A DNA stretch of 64,000 bases from Branchiostoma belcheri (GCF_001625305.1 NW_017804054.1:2010253-2074252); one strand, 5' to 3'; shown: positions 42,044 to 55,260, numbered from the stretch's first letter. Notes: generated by a model not told the origin, from the sequence alone. Numbers and translations are program-made.

Positions 42044-42364
42044 CAAAGTGGTAAAACAGTTCTTTTTTATCCGGCTGGTCAGAATGATTCGTTTGCGATC
42101 GCTCGGGCACTTCTCAGTACAGGCTTCTTTGATTTTACTGTCTTAATAATCGTGCATAGTCAACTAAATCTGAAACGAATGTACGCATAGGTGAAAACCG
42201 ATGCTTCCCACAAGCAAGGCCTATTTCTATCTTTTCGAAGGACCGATATTGAAATAAATACCCAATATAAATATGAGACGAAAATAAATGAAATATCTAT
42301 AGATTTGAATGGTCATGATAGTTCATGGCAGAAGAATGCCTTACATATAAACTATGATACCACC

Positions 42365-42367
<3 letters not shown>

Positions 42368-42424
<57 letters not shown>
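42368..42424. repeat. (TG)n microsatellite, about 28 units
   Basis: Uninterrupted TG run downstream of the second LINE copy. Confidence 0.97.
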
Positions 42425-42427
<3 letters not shown>

Positions 42428-45400
42428 CAAAAGGATAGGAAACAAATTTTCGTCTGTTTCGGAAAGATAGTTGCCACCTTGTTTTAGAAGGTGGTTTGAT
42501 TTAACTCAATAATATAGCTTGGGGTATCGTTGCAGTTCTGCACAATGTACCATACACGAATGTCAAAATTAGCAGAATCGCTTGTAATTTTCATAATCGC
42601 AATTTTGAGGTACATAAATGGCGTTAAAATCGTTTTAGCTATCCCTTTTTTAGTAAAACATTTATTTTCAGCTTTGTGCAGTTGCATCTAGTCATCTATC
42701 ATTGTTTTTTGATTACAAACTTGCAAAGAGATTTAGAGTCTTGTTTTATACTTCTCTTTTTAAAAGAGAGCATGTGTATGCACACTAAAAAGAACATGCA
42801 AAGCAGGGTCATTGTTGCTCCTCCCCCGAAATTAGCCAATCAAAACAACTTTACCGTATGATTGAATTTCCGACATCGATCGTTTGAATGATATAACAGA
42901 GGGACGTTCTGATACGTGAGAGTTTCGCGCCGGGAAGATTACACTATAAAACCGGACTGTGGTTAGGCGTCTCAGGTCAGAACGCGAGACGGTCATGCAA
43001 ATACTTTAGCCTGTCTCTGGTCAGTTGGCGTTTAGGAGGGGTCAGAAACGGCCACAGGGCAGTCTAGACTGACCACAGCACGCCTCCGTCTATCAAGACT
43101 TCGTTTTGCGGTACGTGGCGGTTTTCTTTAAAATCGTTCTCTTTTAGGCCGGGGAACTTTTGAGCAGTGCTATTCGTTGAAAATTTTGTCCATTGGGATA
43201 GAATTTTTTTTTCCTATTTCTTTTTTAAATTCTTTTCCCCAATGCTTATATAAAAGCATAAATCATCATATTTATGTAGACTGGCCATTTTTTTAGGCCA
43301 AGGTTACAAAAGTTCGGTGCAGATGGGCGTCAGTCGTCCTTGATCTATGACAGAAAAGACTGTTCAGATGAGAAGGCCTTGATTTTTCCGACATCTCATC
43401 TTCCTTTAAAACAGACACATCAGCGATATCTAATGCTAGTGATGAGTCATACATCAAACACCTGTCATTATCAAAGGTTAACGTTGTTATACCGACTCAA
43501 GCCTTTTGTTACTGTCTGTGTCTTTATACTATACCTGCTCACTCTAGTACCTTTACATTTTGACCATATATCGGTTGTCAGTTGTGAGTTCGGATCAGGA
43601 TCCAAGCTGTGCGATTTTCGTACAACTTGCTCTGCATCTTTAGAGGAAATGTATGTGCAAAAACTGCGCGTATAATAATACATCTTTCTGTGACATGACG
43701 ACCGTATATTGTATCATATCGTATAATTATGTCAGTGCGAGGAATTTAAGTAAAATCCGTTTTTTGTTAGGGAAAAAATCATGTCTTAGATCGATTCTAG
43801 TTGGCGACTAACTTTTTACAGCATTCTAAAATGACCCATAAAACCGCACGCTGACCTATGGTAACTGTGACCTCGTCATATCACTTTTTTTCTCGGAACT
43901 GAATGTTATGTAAAACCGGTGTTCTCTATATATAGCTACTGACATACCCGGCAGATGCTGATGTGCTGTAAGCTGGAATAATCTGGACTGTCACAATAGG
44001 TGAGATCCTGTAATTGTCGGCCCCAGGATAAAGGGACGTGTCTCAGGTGCTTAAAGTCTCTGAACGTGGCAGATGAAACTGCTTTATTAGGTCGTCAGGT
44101 GGGATAATAACAGTACGGCGTTGTCAAGGCACTGGACTTATAATAACGGGTAAAGACGTAGTCTTATCCCGACATTGTCAGTCCCCGAACCCGCTGTGGG
44201 TCGACCTCGCCAGTGATTGTCTGTAAGTCTCATCTTTAGCTTGTCTCGGATCAAACAGAAGAATACCAAATGTCACTCCAGTCGGGACCCTTTTGTTGTG
44301 GCTGGCGGGATAAGCAAGTGTCTGAAAAGTCCGGGTTTTCTCTGGTTTACAAACTCGCTGCCTTGGGGTTAGCTCCTCCAATTTGCGCCTGCATGTGAAC
44401 TCTTTTAAGAAGGAAAAGTGGGAGACTCTGAAGACTAGATTTTGAGGGCACTCCTCACAAATTAAGACGGGTCATGATGGTTTTTTTTCAGTTTCGAACA
44501 GTTTTGCGTGTCCACTTGGACAGGATGTTCTTTGTACGCGTGTGAGTGGACATGGCTAGGTGATGTGTCCTTGTCCATATCCGGATGGTCATCGTCCTTG
44601 TCCTCCAATAAGATAGTGGTCAGCGTTGACCCTGCGAAGCATCTTTGACCTTGCAAAGTCTACCCTCTGTCCAGTTCTACTGGCTGGACAAAGGAAGCAT
44701 GAAGTTTACAAAGCAACAGATGACTAAGCAGAAAAAGAGATACTCTGACAATAGTTTAAAGTATGGACTCTCACCGATGTGAGTTCGGCATTGTTAGAAA
44801 TTCTTCAAACCGATCAAAGGAAAGAACAGGTTTTAGATACAGTACAAGCGGTAGTATTTTGAAGCTTAGAGCATCAAACACCCAGGGAAGCTTCATACTT
44901 TCGGTAAGATGACAACAGTATCACATCACACCAGTACTAAGTTAAGTGCTGACTTCGGCATTAATATTCGTGTAGAGAAGCTAGTACTCTTTTCGAAGAC
45001 AGTTGAAACAAAACAGTCGCATATCTAATTGAATTACTCCTCATTTGCATGTTGTTATATCCAAGTTCTGGACGGCGTTTAGACAGATTTCCTTAAGTTG
45101 TTTCTTTCTGCCGCGGATTCCTTGGAAGACAGAAATATAATCTACCAGATGTTCTGGACAGAAATTCCGTCGTAAATCACCACGGATTCCTCTGAAATGT
45201 AAATAATCTCTCTCCAAATCCAAGCAAGACTCCATATATGTAAACATCTAAGTGCTTATGAATAGATATAGCCATCGTGTCACTACGTTTCTCTTACATT
45301 GAGAAATGTCGATCTACTATTAAAGCTATGATAGACAAAAAGTGCAATAAACACCTCTAGCTCTAATACCATAATTCGATCACATGTAGGAGTAAACAGT

Positions 45401-46240
45401 TGTGATTCTTTCGTTGAAATTTCAAATTAAGTATTGTCAATAGCAATATACTCGTAACAGTATTTCTATGATAGACAAACGTTTAATAACCATCTCTATC
45501 TCTAAGCTAATTGATGCATATATAAGCTGGACACGAAGTTTTAGAAATTATCGATGCAAGAACTTTGTATTTCTCCTGGCCCATTAACCTAATCAGTCAC
45601 CCTGTCTGACACTAACGATAACGACTTTATATCGACACAGCAAAGTCAACAGTCAGTAGCCAAGTTCAGCCCTCGTTAATCAGTAGAAAAGTTGTGTTTG
45701 CTCATGACATATATGGTAACACACCAGACGGCGGGATCAAGTAACGTACAAGGAAAGTCGGAGAATATTTTCGTTGTCGTTTCTGTATCTGCAACACACC
45801 AGCTTTGCGGGCACCCTGCACGGCAGCAGCTAGATATATTACACCGAACAACTTGTTACACTCAATCTTTGCACTGTTAATTGTAGGAGTTGTGTAAAGC
45901 TTTCTAGTAATGGTGCCCCAAGTGTGATTGATTGAGATTGAGGTTGTACAATGAGTATGAATTTAATAATTGTTGATTGTATTCTAGATATATTACTAAC
46001 AATACATCTACAGTAACTACTTTGATACTGACTGTTAATGCTAATTTTTATCTAATCTCAAATGATACATGTACGTCGTATGGCAACTTCTACACTGTTT
46101 TAATTTTAGAAGAAGTTTTAGGAGACTCCCAAAAAATAAAAGGGACCATCTAGTGTGGGATGAAACGTTATAATTTCTTGAGTGGAATTTAGGAAGTTTT
46201 ACATATCATCCGGTATTCAAAATTCATGGATGTCAGAAAA
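42425..46240. other. Region directly upstream of Dmbx
   Basis: About 3.8 kb of unique sequence without a recognisable exon. Any untranslated Dmbx exon and proximal control elements would be expected here, but none can be assigned from sequence alone. Confidence 0.5.
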
Positions 46241-46306
46241 TATAAATGTATGGACCTGTACTATATATTTTCTTTGCTGACATGCCTTACTCTCGCACAT
46301 GCGCAG
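46241..46306 (+). promoter_or_regulatory. Immediate 5' region of Dmbx: TATA-like boxes and a possible 3' splice site
   Basis: TATAAATG (46241-46248) and CTATATATTT (46261-46270) lie 81 and 61 bases before the ATG. A pyrimidine-rich stretch then ends in CGCAG at 46306, followed by 15 bases to the ATG. Two readings are possible: a TATA promoter with a short leader, or the acceptor of an upstream untranslated exon. The sequence alone does not decide between them. Confidence 0.3.
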
Positions 46307-46321
46307 ACGGACGTGGCAGCC

Positions 46322-49300
46322 ATGCAGCACTACAACATGAACGGTTACAACATGCAGACTCTCAGCGCCATGTACAACCTTCACGCGCAGGCGCAGCAGG
46401 CTCATCCCGAGTACGGCCCCAGTGTGCATGCGCTAACGTTGGCGGAGAGGCTAGCAGGTACTCCAGTCCCTAGTACGTCACTACTCCTTGTTTACGACGT
46501 AGTTTTTCATGTTTTCATTTCTATGTCAAGATGTGTATAGATAAAAAGTAAAAAGAATTTTTAATCATCATTGTGAAAGTGTAGACTTCGGAAAAAATAC
46601 AAACTATAACGTACGCGTTATAAAACGAATAGTGCAGAAATCTACATAAATCTTTTTATAGCTACGGACGTTCTTGTAGAATGTCCTTGCTATAGCTAAA
46701 AAGAATAATATCTATAGTTATTATAGAACCATATTGTAGAAGCACTTTTAATTTGACTGTAATTGACATACGCATTTACATTACTTGATATGAATGGTTA
46801 ACAGACTATTCCTGTAGCAGTATCATTACTATTTGGAGGCCATTATAGTGGTACTAGCATGTATTAAAACTGTCACACCTAAATCCACAATCCCTCACCG
46901 ATAAAAACAAAAGATTAGACTGTTTCTAATTCTTCAGATGAGATTTTTGATAAGTGCTGTCTGCATGGGATGTGACATGAAACAGACAACCCACCTGTAC
47001 AACTGTAGGTTATGTTATGAGTATTTGAGGTGGGAGCCGCTCTTCCTTTATACCCTTAGGTCCGCGCTGTGTGTGGCCTTATGTATGACACGGTACACCC
47101 CCATATATACGCTAGAGCATTTTCGTCAACACCGTACGGGCGATTACACCAAACCAACCAAGTGTCACTCTCTGAGAACTAAACCGAATTTTCACCTCCC
47201 AAATCCTCAGACACTACAAATGAAACACGATTCTCTAAATAAAGTATTAACCGCATTTAGCCGTATTGGCCCACACGGATTTATGTACTTTTTTGCCGTC
47301 CAAATCACTGTGGGAAAAAGGATAGAGTACGGGACAGAGGATGATGGTGACTTAGTCGTGAGCACAGCACTGGGAAGTGTACTATGACGCGAGGGTCAGG
47401 TGTCAAATTAGGACGTCTAGAAACGGAGCAGAAATGGCCATCGAATTCCGAAGTCTGACACGAGGTTATCGGAGCACTAGAGACATTTTGGGCAGCGGGT
47501 CCGGCATGACATGTCCCCGGGGCTAGGTTGGTTGGTGGTCCCGCTTGTCACAGACTGATGGGACCTGGAACGTTCGTTTAACGTTCACGGACTTGGACAA
47601 GTCTAGATGGGAGTTTAGCAATTACTACCATGTTTTATGACTGATCTACAAGTCCAACATAGTCTAAATGTTTTTTTTTGTCGTTAGGCAATGATATAAG
47701 GTAAATGATTGGCGAGGACGATATGATTGTTACCGTACAAATGATTGGACGGAGGCTGAAAAAGTAATCATGAAATGTGATTAAACGAAAGTGGCAAGAA
47801 TTGATATTGTGACACCCAATCCGCAATGTTGACGATAGATAATTTGCAGTAATCAAAGATGAGTGACAGTTTGTTTTCAGATGATATCAAAGCAATTTAG
47901 AAATGCGAAATTGCTTTCAAATTATTGCTTGCTTATCTATTAATTTCATAGGCATAATTGGTCTGTGCCGAGATTTGTCTAGTGATTTCATAACTGGCAC
48001 GTGGCGAATTGCTGTCATTTCAATCACAAAACAAAACATGTGAAAAAAGTTACTTACATAATAGTCTGATCGAAATAGATGTCGTCTGCCTCCGCAATAC
48101 ATGTTCACAAAATATAAATAAAAAAAATACATTTATTTCATATATCGGGATGTTTTCAAGAAAAATGTATTCTGCAGAAAATTTCTCCACTACGTTTTAT
48201 GTTAGTTGTTTGATGCTATGAAATAAATGCATGTTTTGGTATCGTAAATTGTAATCAAGTTAAATATACATGTAATTGGTTTTAACACGACTTAAATGAA
48301 ATGTGCAGTATTTATGCTGGCATCTGAGAAATAATTCCGCCAGAAAAGTTATTTTATTGTCTCTAAACCGCATAAAGAACACGGGGCTGTTTTGAAGTTT
48401 GTAGTTAAGGGGATTAATCAAGCTAACCGACATCTCGCACAAGCATTCGTCCCTCAGTAGGACATCTAGAGCCGCATAGTTCCCGTTTAGAACTTTTATT
48501 CAGCCTGTCACACGGCAGGTTTCGCCCTGTATGGCTTCTTTAAGTGTAGAGAGGCTAAATGAACAAGTACACGAAGTTTTTACTTTTATAAATGAATGAC
48601 GACCTTTATTGCACATTTTTGCCACACTTTGTTAAGTACAGGTCACAACAAAACACGAAAAATTGATACATATACAAAAGAAACTAAACATCGTTCTATT
48701 AATTCAACTTCTTCTCGCTTTTCAATGTGTAATTTGTGGCAGTGCATATCGCCCAGTGCTGGGGTTGTTTTGAAGTTTAGCCGGCCGGGCGGGTACAGAG
48801 TCAGGCGCCGTGCAGAGAACGTGCACAAGAGCCACAGATTGCACTTGCGCAGTGTTAATCTCCACCACTCCAGTGTAATCTGAAAGGTGTTGTCGGTCCT
48901 TCAGCCGTAAATCCGACATTCACCATTGACTCTGTTGCCAACCACTTGAAAATGTGTTGTTCTTTGTTTTTGTTCTCGCATAGCTCGGCTTTTCACACCC
49001 TCCGAGCACCATTGTTCCGAGGAGTCGTTTTCCCCATCTCGCCGATGACCCTTGTTACACCACTCTGTTCAAAACACCAGCAAACAGCAACCGCCGGCCT
49101 TTTATACAGTTTAATCCCAGGTGAAGGGACGCTTTGCGCTAGCTTTGGCCTCCTCTGTTTTTCTTTACACTCCATGTCTGCGTAATTAGCCCGGAGTTGA
49201 GGTGTTAGACAAACAGGCGGGGGGGCGGCACAAAGCTGGACCCAAGTCAACCAGCGCGCCTCAATCCTAACCTCAAACATCGTAGCACAGGTGATTCCGT

Positions 49301-52300
49301 GTGGTTTTTACACCTAGCGATATGCAGGTGCCCTGCCGACAATGGTCTGATTGATCTACGCCTCCTTACCGCGACAGATCGAGAGGGGATTACGGAGTAG
49401 TAAGAGCTTTTACACGTTTGTCGAGCTGCGAGAATACACCTCACGCCCTCTCTCAAGCACCCACGCCGGCCTGATCTAAGAGCCATACCACTCTCCCGGA
49501 CAATTCAGCTGGTGAGGGTGCAGGCCGGCCCAGCGCGCTCTATTTACACGCCACGAGGGCTGGAGAGGGATCAGCCCAAGCTGCAAGGGTATTTAGACCG
49601 GAGCGGAGGTGGAAATCCATGGGAAAGTTCTACCGAGAACAGCGGCTTAACTCCACTTCAGCCCGCTGTTTAAGCAGAGACAATCAGTTAATCGGGGCTC
49701 CATGCTTGAAGCAGAGGAGAGACGATGCCACCATTGTTAGCGGTGTTGACGCGGGATTGGCAGGGTTTGACTACCTAGAGACGATTACATGATCTGGAGT
49801 GGTCAGATTACGCCGTGTTAGACGTAAGGTAACCGGACAGTGGCTTACGTCCTCACAAATCTACAACAAGAACTGATTAAGGAAAAATAAAACTGCATAT
49901 GACAAAATATCGCAATGCTATATGGATATATTCTATAGTGGCAGAACTGAACTAAGAGCTCTCTGTCTTTTCTTGACATTCAATGGAAAATACTACTTGA
50001 CTGTTGACATCTCCTTCCATATAAAATTCAAAATTGTAATACATGTAAAGAAAAGACAAGAAAAGACTTAAAATACAACGAAGGGAAATATCTAACACAG
50101 CAGTTTGTCCTTAACTTTAACTCTAACTTTATCTGCATCCTGGATTTCTATCTATTCTTTAGCTATCATAACGCAAATAAAGGATCAATATTTGGCAGAG
50201 TGATGATAACATTATAGCATTATAAAAAGACTTGATATTTTGAGAGTATTTTCGCAAATAAAGAAGAGCTCTATAGTTTTAATAACTGCGTCTGCTCATT
50301 CTTTTATCATAGCGACATTACCACCAGCTGTGAAGAGATATGATCTTGTTAGGATAACCCCAAACGTGAACTGTGCTAACTGTGTAGCTTTGATATAGCC
50401 AGTATAAACAAAACAGTCTGTTCTGGTCTCTTTGATGTCTGTTATACTGTTATGATTCGCCAACAAATCTTGTCCTGTTATGATCATACAAGACAGTTAA
50501 AAGATGTAATCTTTTATTTTTCATGTTTCTTTTCATGTATGGAAATTCCATTGATCAGAAAATGCCTTGTGTGATATTACAATATAATAATAATCAACAG
50601 TGGAGCCTAATAAATCATTCTAAGGCAATAAAAACAGTAAACATTCTGTATCTACTATTCTGGGTAGTGTCATGTATATGCTGTGGCATATTACAGATGG
50701 TGTATACTATTTTTAGTTAAAGGTAAAGGTTACATGTATACAGACGGATATGTATGTTGTAGAATTTGATAGAAAGTGTATTTGATTTCTCATAACATAG
50801 CCCTATAAAATCTTTTTAACTGAAACAATGGACTTTTATACACCCAGAAGCAAGACTTTCATCATCAAATGCTAGTCTTGTAGGTAGTATGTAGATGCAT
50901 GACGATGAAGAAACATCCAATTTTCGTATGTTGACTGTGTTTTTACAATTACACTACAAAACAGTAACAAGGGCAGTGTAGCTTAGTTTATAACTTATTT
51001 TAACAGCGCCAAACAAAATTCAATTAAAATATAGATACACAGAGTTGTCATAACAGTGCGCCAAAGTCCCACCACCCCAAGGACTCATCTTGCCGCTTGT
51101 TTCTGCAGTTTCAAATACCCGAAGTATGAAATACCGAATAAAAGTGTCAATGTGAAGCAGTATGTGTCAATATCATAAAGATTGCCTTATTCAGAATTTT
51201 TCAGTTTTGCTGCCCTGAAATCGCATTGGATGCCGTTAAAGTTGTACATAGAGGGTTAGTGACGATGTTTGACTGTTGTGTTTGTGTAGATATAATCCTG
51301 GAGGCCCGGTACGGAGCTCAGCACAGGAAACAGCGCCGCAGCAGGACCGCCTTCACGTCACAACAACTCGCCGCTCTGGAGAAATGCTTCCAGAAGACAC
51401 ATTACCCGGATGTAGTCATGAGAGAGAGGCTGGCCATGTGCACCAACCTGCCCGAGTCTAGAGTACAGGTTCGTTGTTCTTTAGTTACTCTTTATTGCAT
51501 ATTCCTACCCAGGTGGGCTAAATGCATATGTGACCAACAGTGGACTAGAAGATATACAATGTCACTATTAATGGATATTTGATTTGATGCAATAATCATG
51601 TAGTAGTAAATAAAAAATAATATAATGAAGAACATTTTTTTTTCGTATTGACAGGTCTGGTTCAAAAACAGACGGGCAAAATGGCGGAAACGTCAGAAAA
51701 TGCAGCAGCAGCAACACCAGAAAGAAGGAGATTCCAAGAAAGAAGACGAAGACAAGGAGGGCAGCGAAGAAGCCAAAGCCGAGGAGACGTCGTCAACGGT
51801 AGTTTCAAACGATTCCGAGAAGCCATCCTCGTTAGACGCCACTCCTTCGTCAACACTAGAACCCATGCCGGGAGACGACGGAAATGACGTCACAGCCGGA
51901 AGTGACGGTTCTGAGTCGGAAGGAGGAGAAGATGGCGCCTGCGCATCTGCTATGGAGGATGCCATCCACCAGAGAGAAGAGGCGTCTGCTACAACACCAT
52001 CGTCAGAGACGAGCGAGCCAATGAACAAAAAGAGAAGGGGCTCTGCTTCCAGTATGCCAAGCACTAGTGCAGGTACGGCAACATGCTTTAAAATATCTCA
52101 AAACCCGCATTTATGGACTTCTTTAAGTCATATATAACACAAAAAAATTAGACAGTGCGACAGTGATCTTTTAAAAGAAATTATCAATCCACTGATTTCT
52201 CGACGTCACTTTGTGCATATCTACAGGCACGAGACTCAGTGGTGAGCGTGTGTGGCAGATTGTGGCGCCCTCCGTCAGTATTCAGGTAGCCAAGCAATAT

Positions 52301-52756
52301 CTTTGCATGTAAGTAAACCTTTGCTCTGTATTGTCTTGTTTTGTCCAGGACCTGAGATCTCCCGAACGATGAGTTTCCTGACGCCCGGGTACAACTCTGC
52401 CTACTCCAACTCTCCCCTCAGTCTGCTACAACTACAGCAGCAGTTCCAACAGCACACCATGAACATCAACAACCTGAACAACCACATGTACCACCACCAG
52501 ACTCACATGCAGGTCAGGAGAAGACGGTTTAGACGTTGTAGAGTGAAGCTTCTGTTGTGGCTGTGTAGTTGTCGTTGTAATTGTAGCTGTTGCGGTTGTA
52601 AAGTTGTAGTTGTGGTTTTCGTTGCTGCTGTGTAGTTGTAGTTGTGGCTTTAGCTGTTATGTGGTTGTAGTTTTTTTTGCTGTAGTTGTAGATGTAAATG
52701 TGGATGTAATTGTATTTGTAGGGGTATACATGTGTACTTATAAATAAAGTTGTAGT

Positions 52757-52787
<31 letters not shown>

Positions 52788-53058
52788 ATAGGTCTCGTCT
52801 ACGCGTCACATGGCATTAACAGGCATTCTTGTTATTCAGGTTCCGGGGCCATATGTTGGCATCGACCATCTCCAGCATCAGCAGCCGTCTTTCCACGCGG
52901 CCCCGCAACCAGCCTGGTCCAGACCGCCCGTTCTACCTCCCTCGGTGCCCCCACCACCCGCAGTCAGCAAGGATATGCAAATCAACAGCATCGAGAGTCT
53001 GCGCATGCGTGCCAGGCAACACGCAGCCGCACTAGGGATCCATTATTCTGACATATAA
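46322..53058 (+). CDS. Dmbx: Dmbx, diencephalon/mesencephalon homeobox transcription factor (5 coding exons)
   Basis: Spliced CDS: 46322-46457, 51290-51468, 51655-52072, 52349-52512, 52840-53058. All introns are GT-AG with compatible phases (1,0,1,0), giving 371 residues. The N-terminus ([19 protein letters not shown], then [12 protein letters not shown]) matches the vertebrate Dmbx1 start, which fixes the ATG. The homeodomain spans about residues 60-119 ([20 protein letters not shown] ... [14 protein letters not shown]). Its residue 50 is Lys and residue 51 Asn, so TAATCC-type DNA sites are expected. The intron falls between homeodomain positions 46 and 47, as in many paired-class genes. Residues 120-244 are a Gln/Glu/Ser-rich acidic linker of low complexity. 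Residues 245-299 contain the conserved [12 protein letters not shown] stretch. An OAR motif ([17 protein letters not shown], about 347-363) lies near the C-terminus, as in vertebrate Dmbx1. The product is a nuclear DNA-binding regulator, known in vertebrates as a repressor in anterior brain development; its role here is inferred from orthology. The gene appears intact. Confidence 0.95.
46458..51289 (+). other. Dmbx intron 1 (4.8 kb)
   Basis: Phase-1 GT-AG intron between the N-terminal exon and the homeodomain exon. It holds a GC-richer stretch at about 48.8-49.8 kb, otherwise AT-rich unique sequence, and a truncated TTAA-MITE copy at 51066-51235. Open frames inside it, including one of 149 codons at 46938-47387, show no recognisable domain. 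It is a plausible place for enhancers, but no specific site is supported. Confidence 0.8.
51066..51235 (+). mobile_element. TTAA-flanked MITE family, copy 4 (left-truncated), in Dmbx intron 1
   Basis: Shares with copies 1-3 the stretches GGACTCATCTTG, GCTTGTTTCTGCAG, GAAGCAGTATGTGTCAATAT and TTTTGCTGCCCTGAAATCGC. It ends in the terminal repeat GCATTGGATGCC followed by TTAA (51236-51239). The left half is missing. It ends 54 bases before the exon 2 acceptor. Confidence 0.8.
52513..52839 (+). repeat. Dmbx intron 4 with GTTGTAGTTGTGG-like minisatellite and (TCA)10
   Basis: This 327-base intron is largely degenerate repeats of a GTTGTAGTTGTGG-type unit (about 52535-52725), followed by ten TCA units (52758-52787). 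The interior is therefore low-complexity and probably length-polymorphic. The splice sites on both sides are intact. Confidence 0.7.
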
Positions 53059-55260
53059 TATCCCGACACATGACGTCATTCAAGACCATTATTTCAAAAA
53101 TCCTGAAGCCTTACTCTTGCCAAATCTTGTATAAGAAGCCCCGACATCTACATTTTCTTTCTTCTAAAATACCTACTTTCCAATATTCTAAGTTGTAAGA
53201 TGCAGCCAAATATGGGCAATGTTGACATTTGACAACTCTCAAATTATGACCTACCTCAATCCTCTGAGCGGTCAGTGTTAGTAAAGCAGTGAAAAATTTG
53301 AAACAGAACAATGTCAACAATGATATTCACATCAAGCCTATTTGAGTACCAAGAGATAATCCTATCTATTTTAAATTTAGAATCTTAGCTCTACATTTCT
53401 TACTATTTTCAACAAAAGAGAAAAAAAAGCTGCATCAGCATTGAAAGTGTTTGAAACGTACATATTTATATGAGTCATTTGGAGGCCGGGACGGAAAAAG
53501 TATTGCAGATTTGACGTTAACTTATGATGAACGTGTTTGTATCTTCTTTATTTTTCTTTTCTTGTGCGTATGTGCCTTGGTATGTGTGAAAGTATGTACA
53601 AATTATAGCACAGCAATCTCGTAAGTTCTCACGAGAACACGCGAGACGTAGATTCCAGAGTAATGAAATGTTACAATAATAGATGACATCGACAATACTA
53701 TATGGAAGCGTTAGTCTCAACGGATCACAGGGTAACAGTTTTGTATGTAAAAAGAATATGTATATTATATTATATATTTGTTGCAAGCTTTATGTAATGC
53801 ACTGTACAGCTGTGTTGGCAACACTTTGAAATGTCTTAGAAAAATGCGTAATGGTTGCTGCATCGTGTAGAATTATTACTGAGGGCCCAAAAACGATTCC
53901 AATTTTATAGGAAGTGAAAGCTCCCAAGAAGGTAATTGGTATAAATGTACAATGTAGAAGGTTTCCCTCTAGCAAACACACAACGCCAAAGATTCGCACA
54001 CGGTAGTATTTTAGTGTTATTGCACATATACACATTTACGTTTGTTCCAACAATTCGAAGATACCTCGTCGTGGTGCCAACATCCCTAAGCAAAAACGCT
54101 CCTAGCGATCTTGTGTTGAAATGCATCATGCGCTACGTACATTCCCTGTCATAGAGACATCACGATGTTTATACATTAATATGAGAGAGCTGTGGTTTAA
54201 GTGTTGTGAGAAATACACTGTTCTTTCCAATGTCTCTGAAATGTCATGTTTTTGATGTCTAAGACATATATCCCTCTCGTAGCTGAGAATGGACATATGG
54301 TATTTCGTTCATAGCTTGCATTCTGAGCTTTCAAAGAAGCATATGATATAACATCACAAACGCCAAGTTATATAAACATTCAACAGATATTAGATTATTT
54401 CCATATTGAATGTAGAACTAGTAGAAAACAAGACATATGCATCTTTCCAATAGAAATAATTGCCTGCAACGTTGAGAAAAGTAAATTTCAAAAGGGCTGC
54501 CGCATATACTTATAGGTTTTGCCTTCAAGATAAAACACTTTTTTTTCTGAGAACGAAAGGGACAAAGAACAAATATCTGCCATATGTTGTGCTTCTACAA
54601 ACAAATAATTTTTTAATTTTCTACCAGAAACATAAACTCTACATGGAAGTACTTCAAATTAACATAGCCATAGACAATCTTTACTAGAAAAAGAATGTTT
54701 TTATTTATAAATTATCCATTTTAAATTGCACAAATTATGCTGTCCAATAGAAATACCCCACGTTGATAAGATAATAAAATCGTATACAATCGCTACTCCC
54801 GATGTTAACAAGCTACATAATAGTCAGAAAATTTGGTTCTTTGTCCTATCTGGATGCTTTGTACAAAATGCTTTCGCTAAAAATAGATTGGAAATAGTTG
54901 TTCTTGAAGAGTGATCTATCAGACTGCTAGTATTTTGTTCTGTGAGTCAATGTAGATGCCTAGCGCTGTGCATAATTGTATATTTTCTATAGTAGTAACG
55001 GCGTTTTTGAAGCACAAGACCTGCTCTTTTGACACTCACGTATGAACTGAGAATAAAATAGGCACTACTGTCTTTTATATTGGAGTCGTTTTATTGACAT
55101 TATTTGATTATTATTATGTTAATTATGCCACACACTCACTGTACACAATGTGACTTCTTTTATGTCTATAATTTCTTTTGTAACTTGTTTTGTTGGGCTA
55201 CCTTAGAAATCAGTTGTTCAACCCAACTGTTTTACGATTACTAAATAAAGATATGGAGAA

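Noticed and set aside
46938..47387. 149-codon open frame inside Dmbx intron 1
   Set aside because: No recognisable domain, and composition like the rest of the intron.
48411..48420. GGATTAATC in Dmbx intron 1 as a possible K50 homeodomain autoregulatory site
   Set aside because: The motif is too short to be distinguished from chance in a 4.8-kb AT-rich intron.
52226..52279. Possible extra Dmbx exon between exons 3 and 4 (AG before GCACGAGACTC, GT after ATTCAG)
   Set aside because: It would join exon 3 in frame but ends in phase 0, while exon 4 needs phase 1; translation then stops early in exon 4. Vertebrate Dmbx has no matching peptide.
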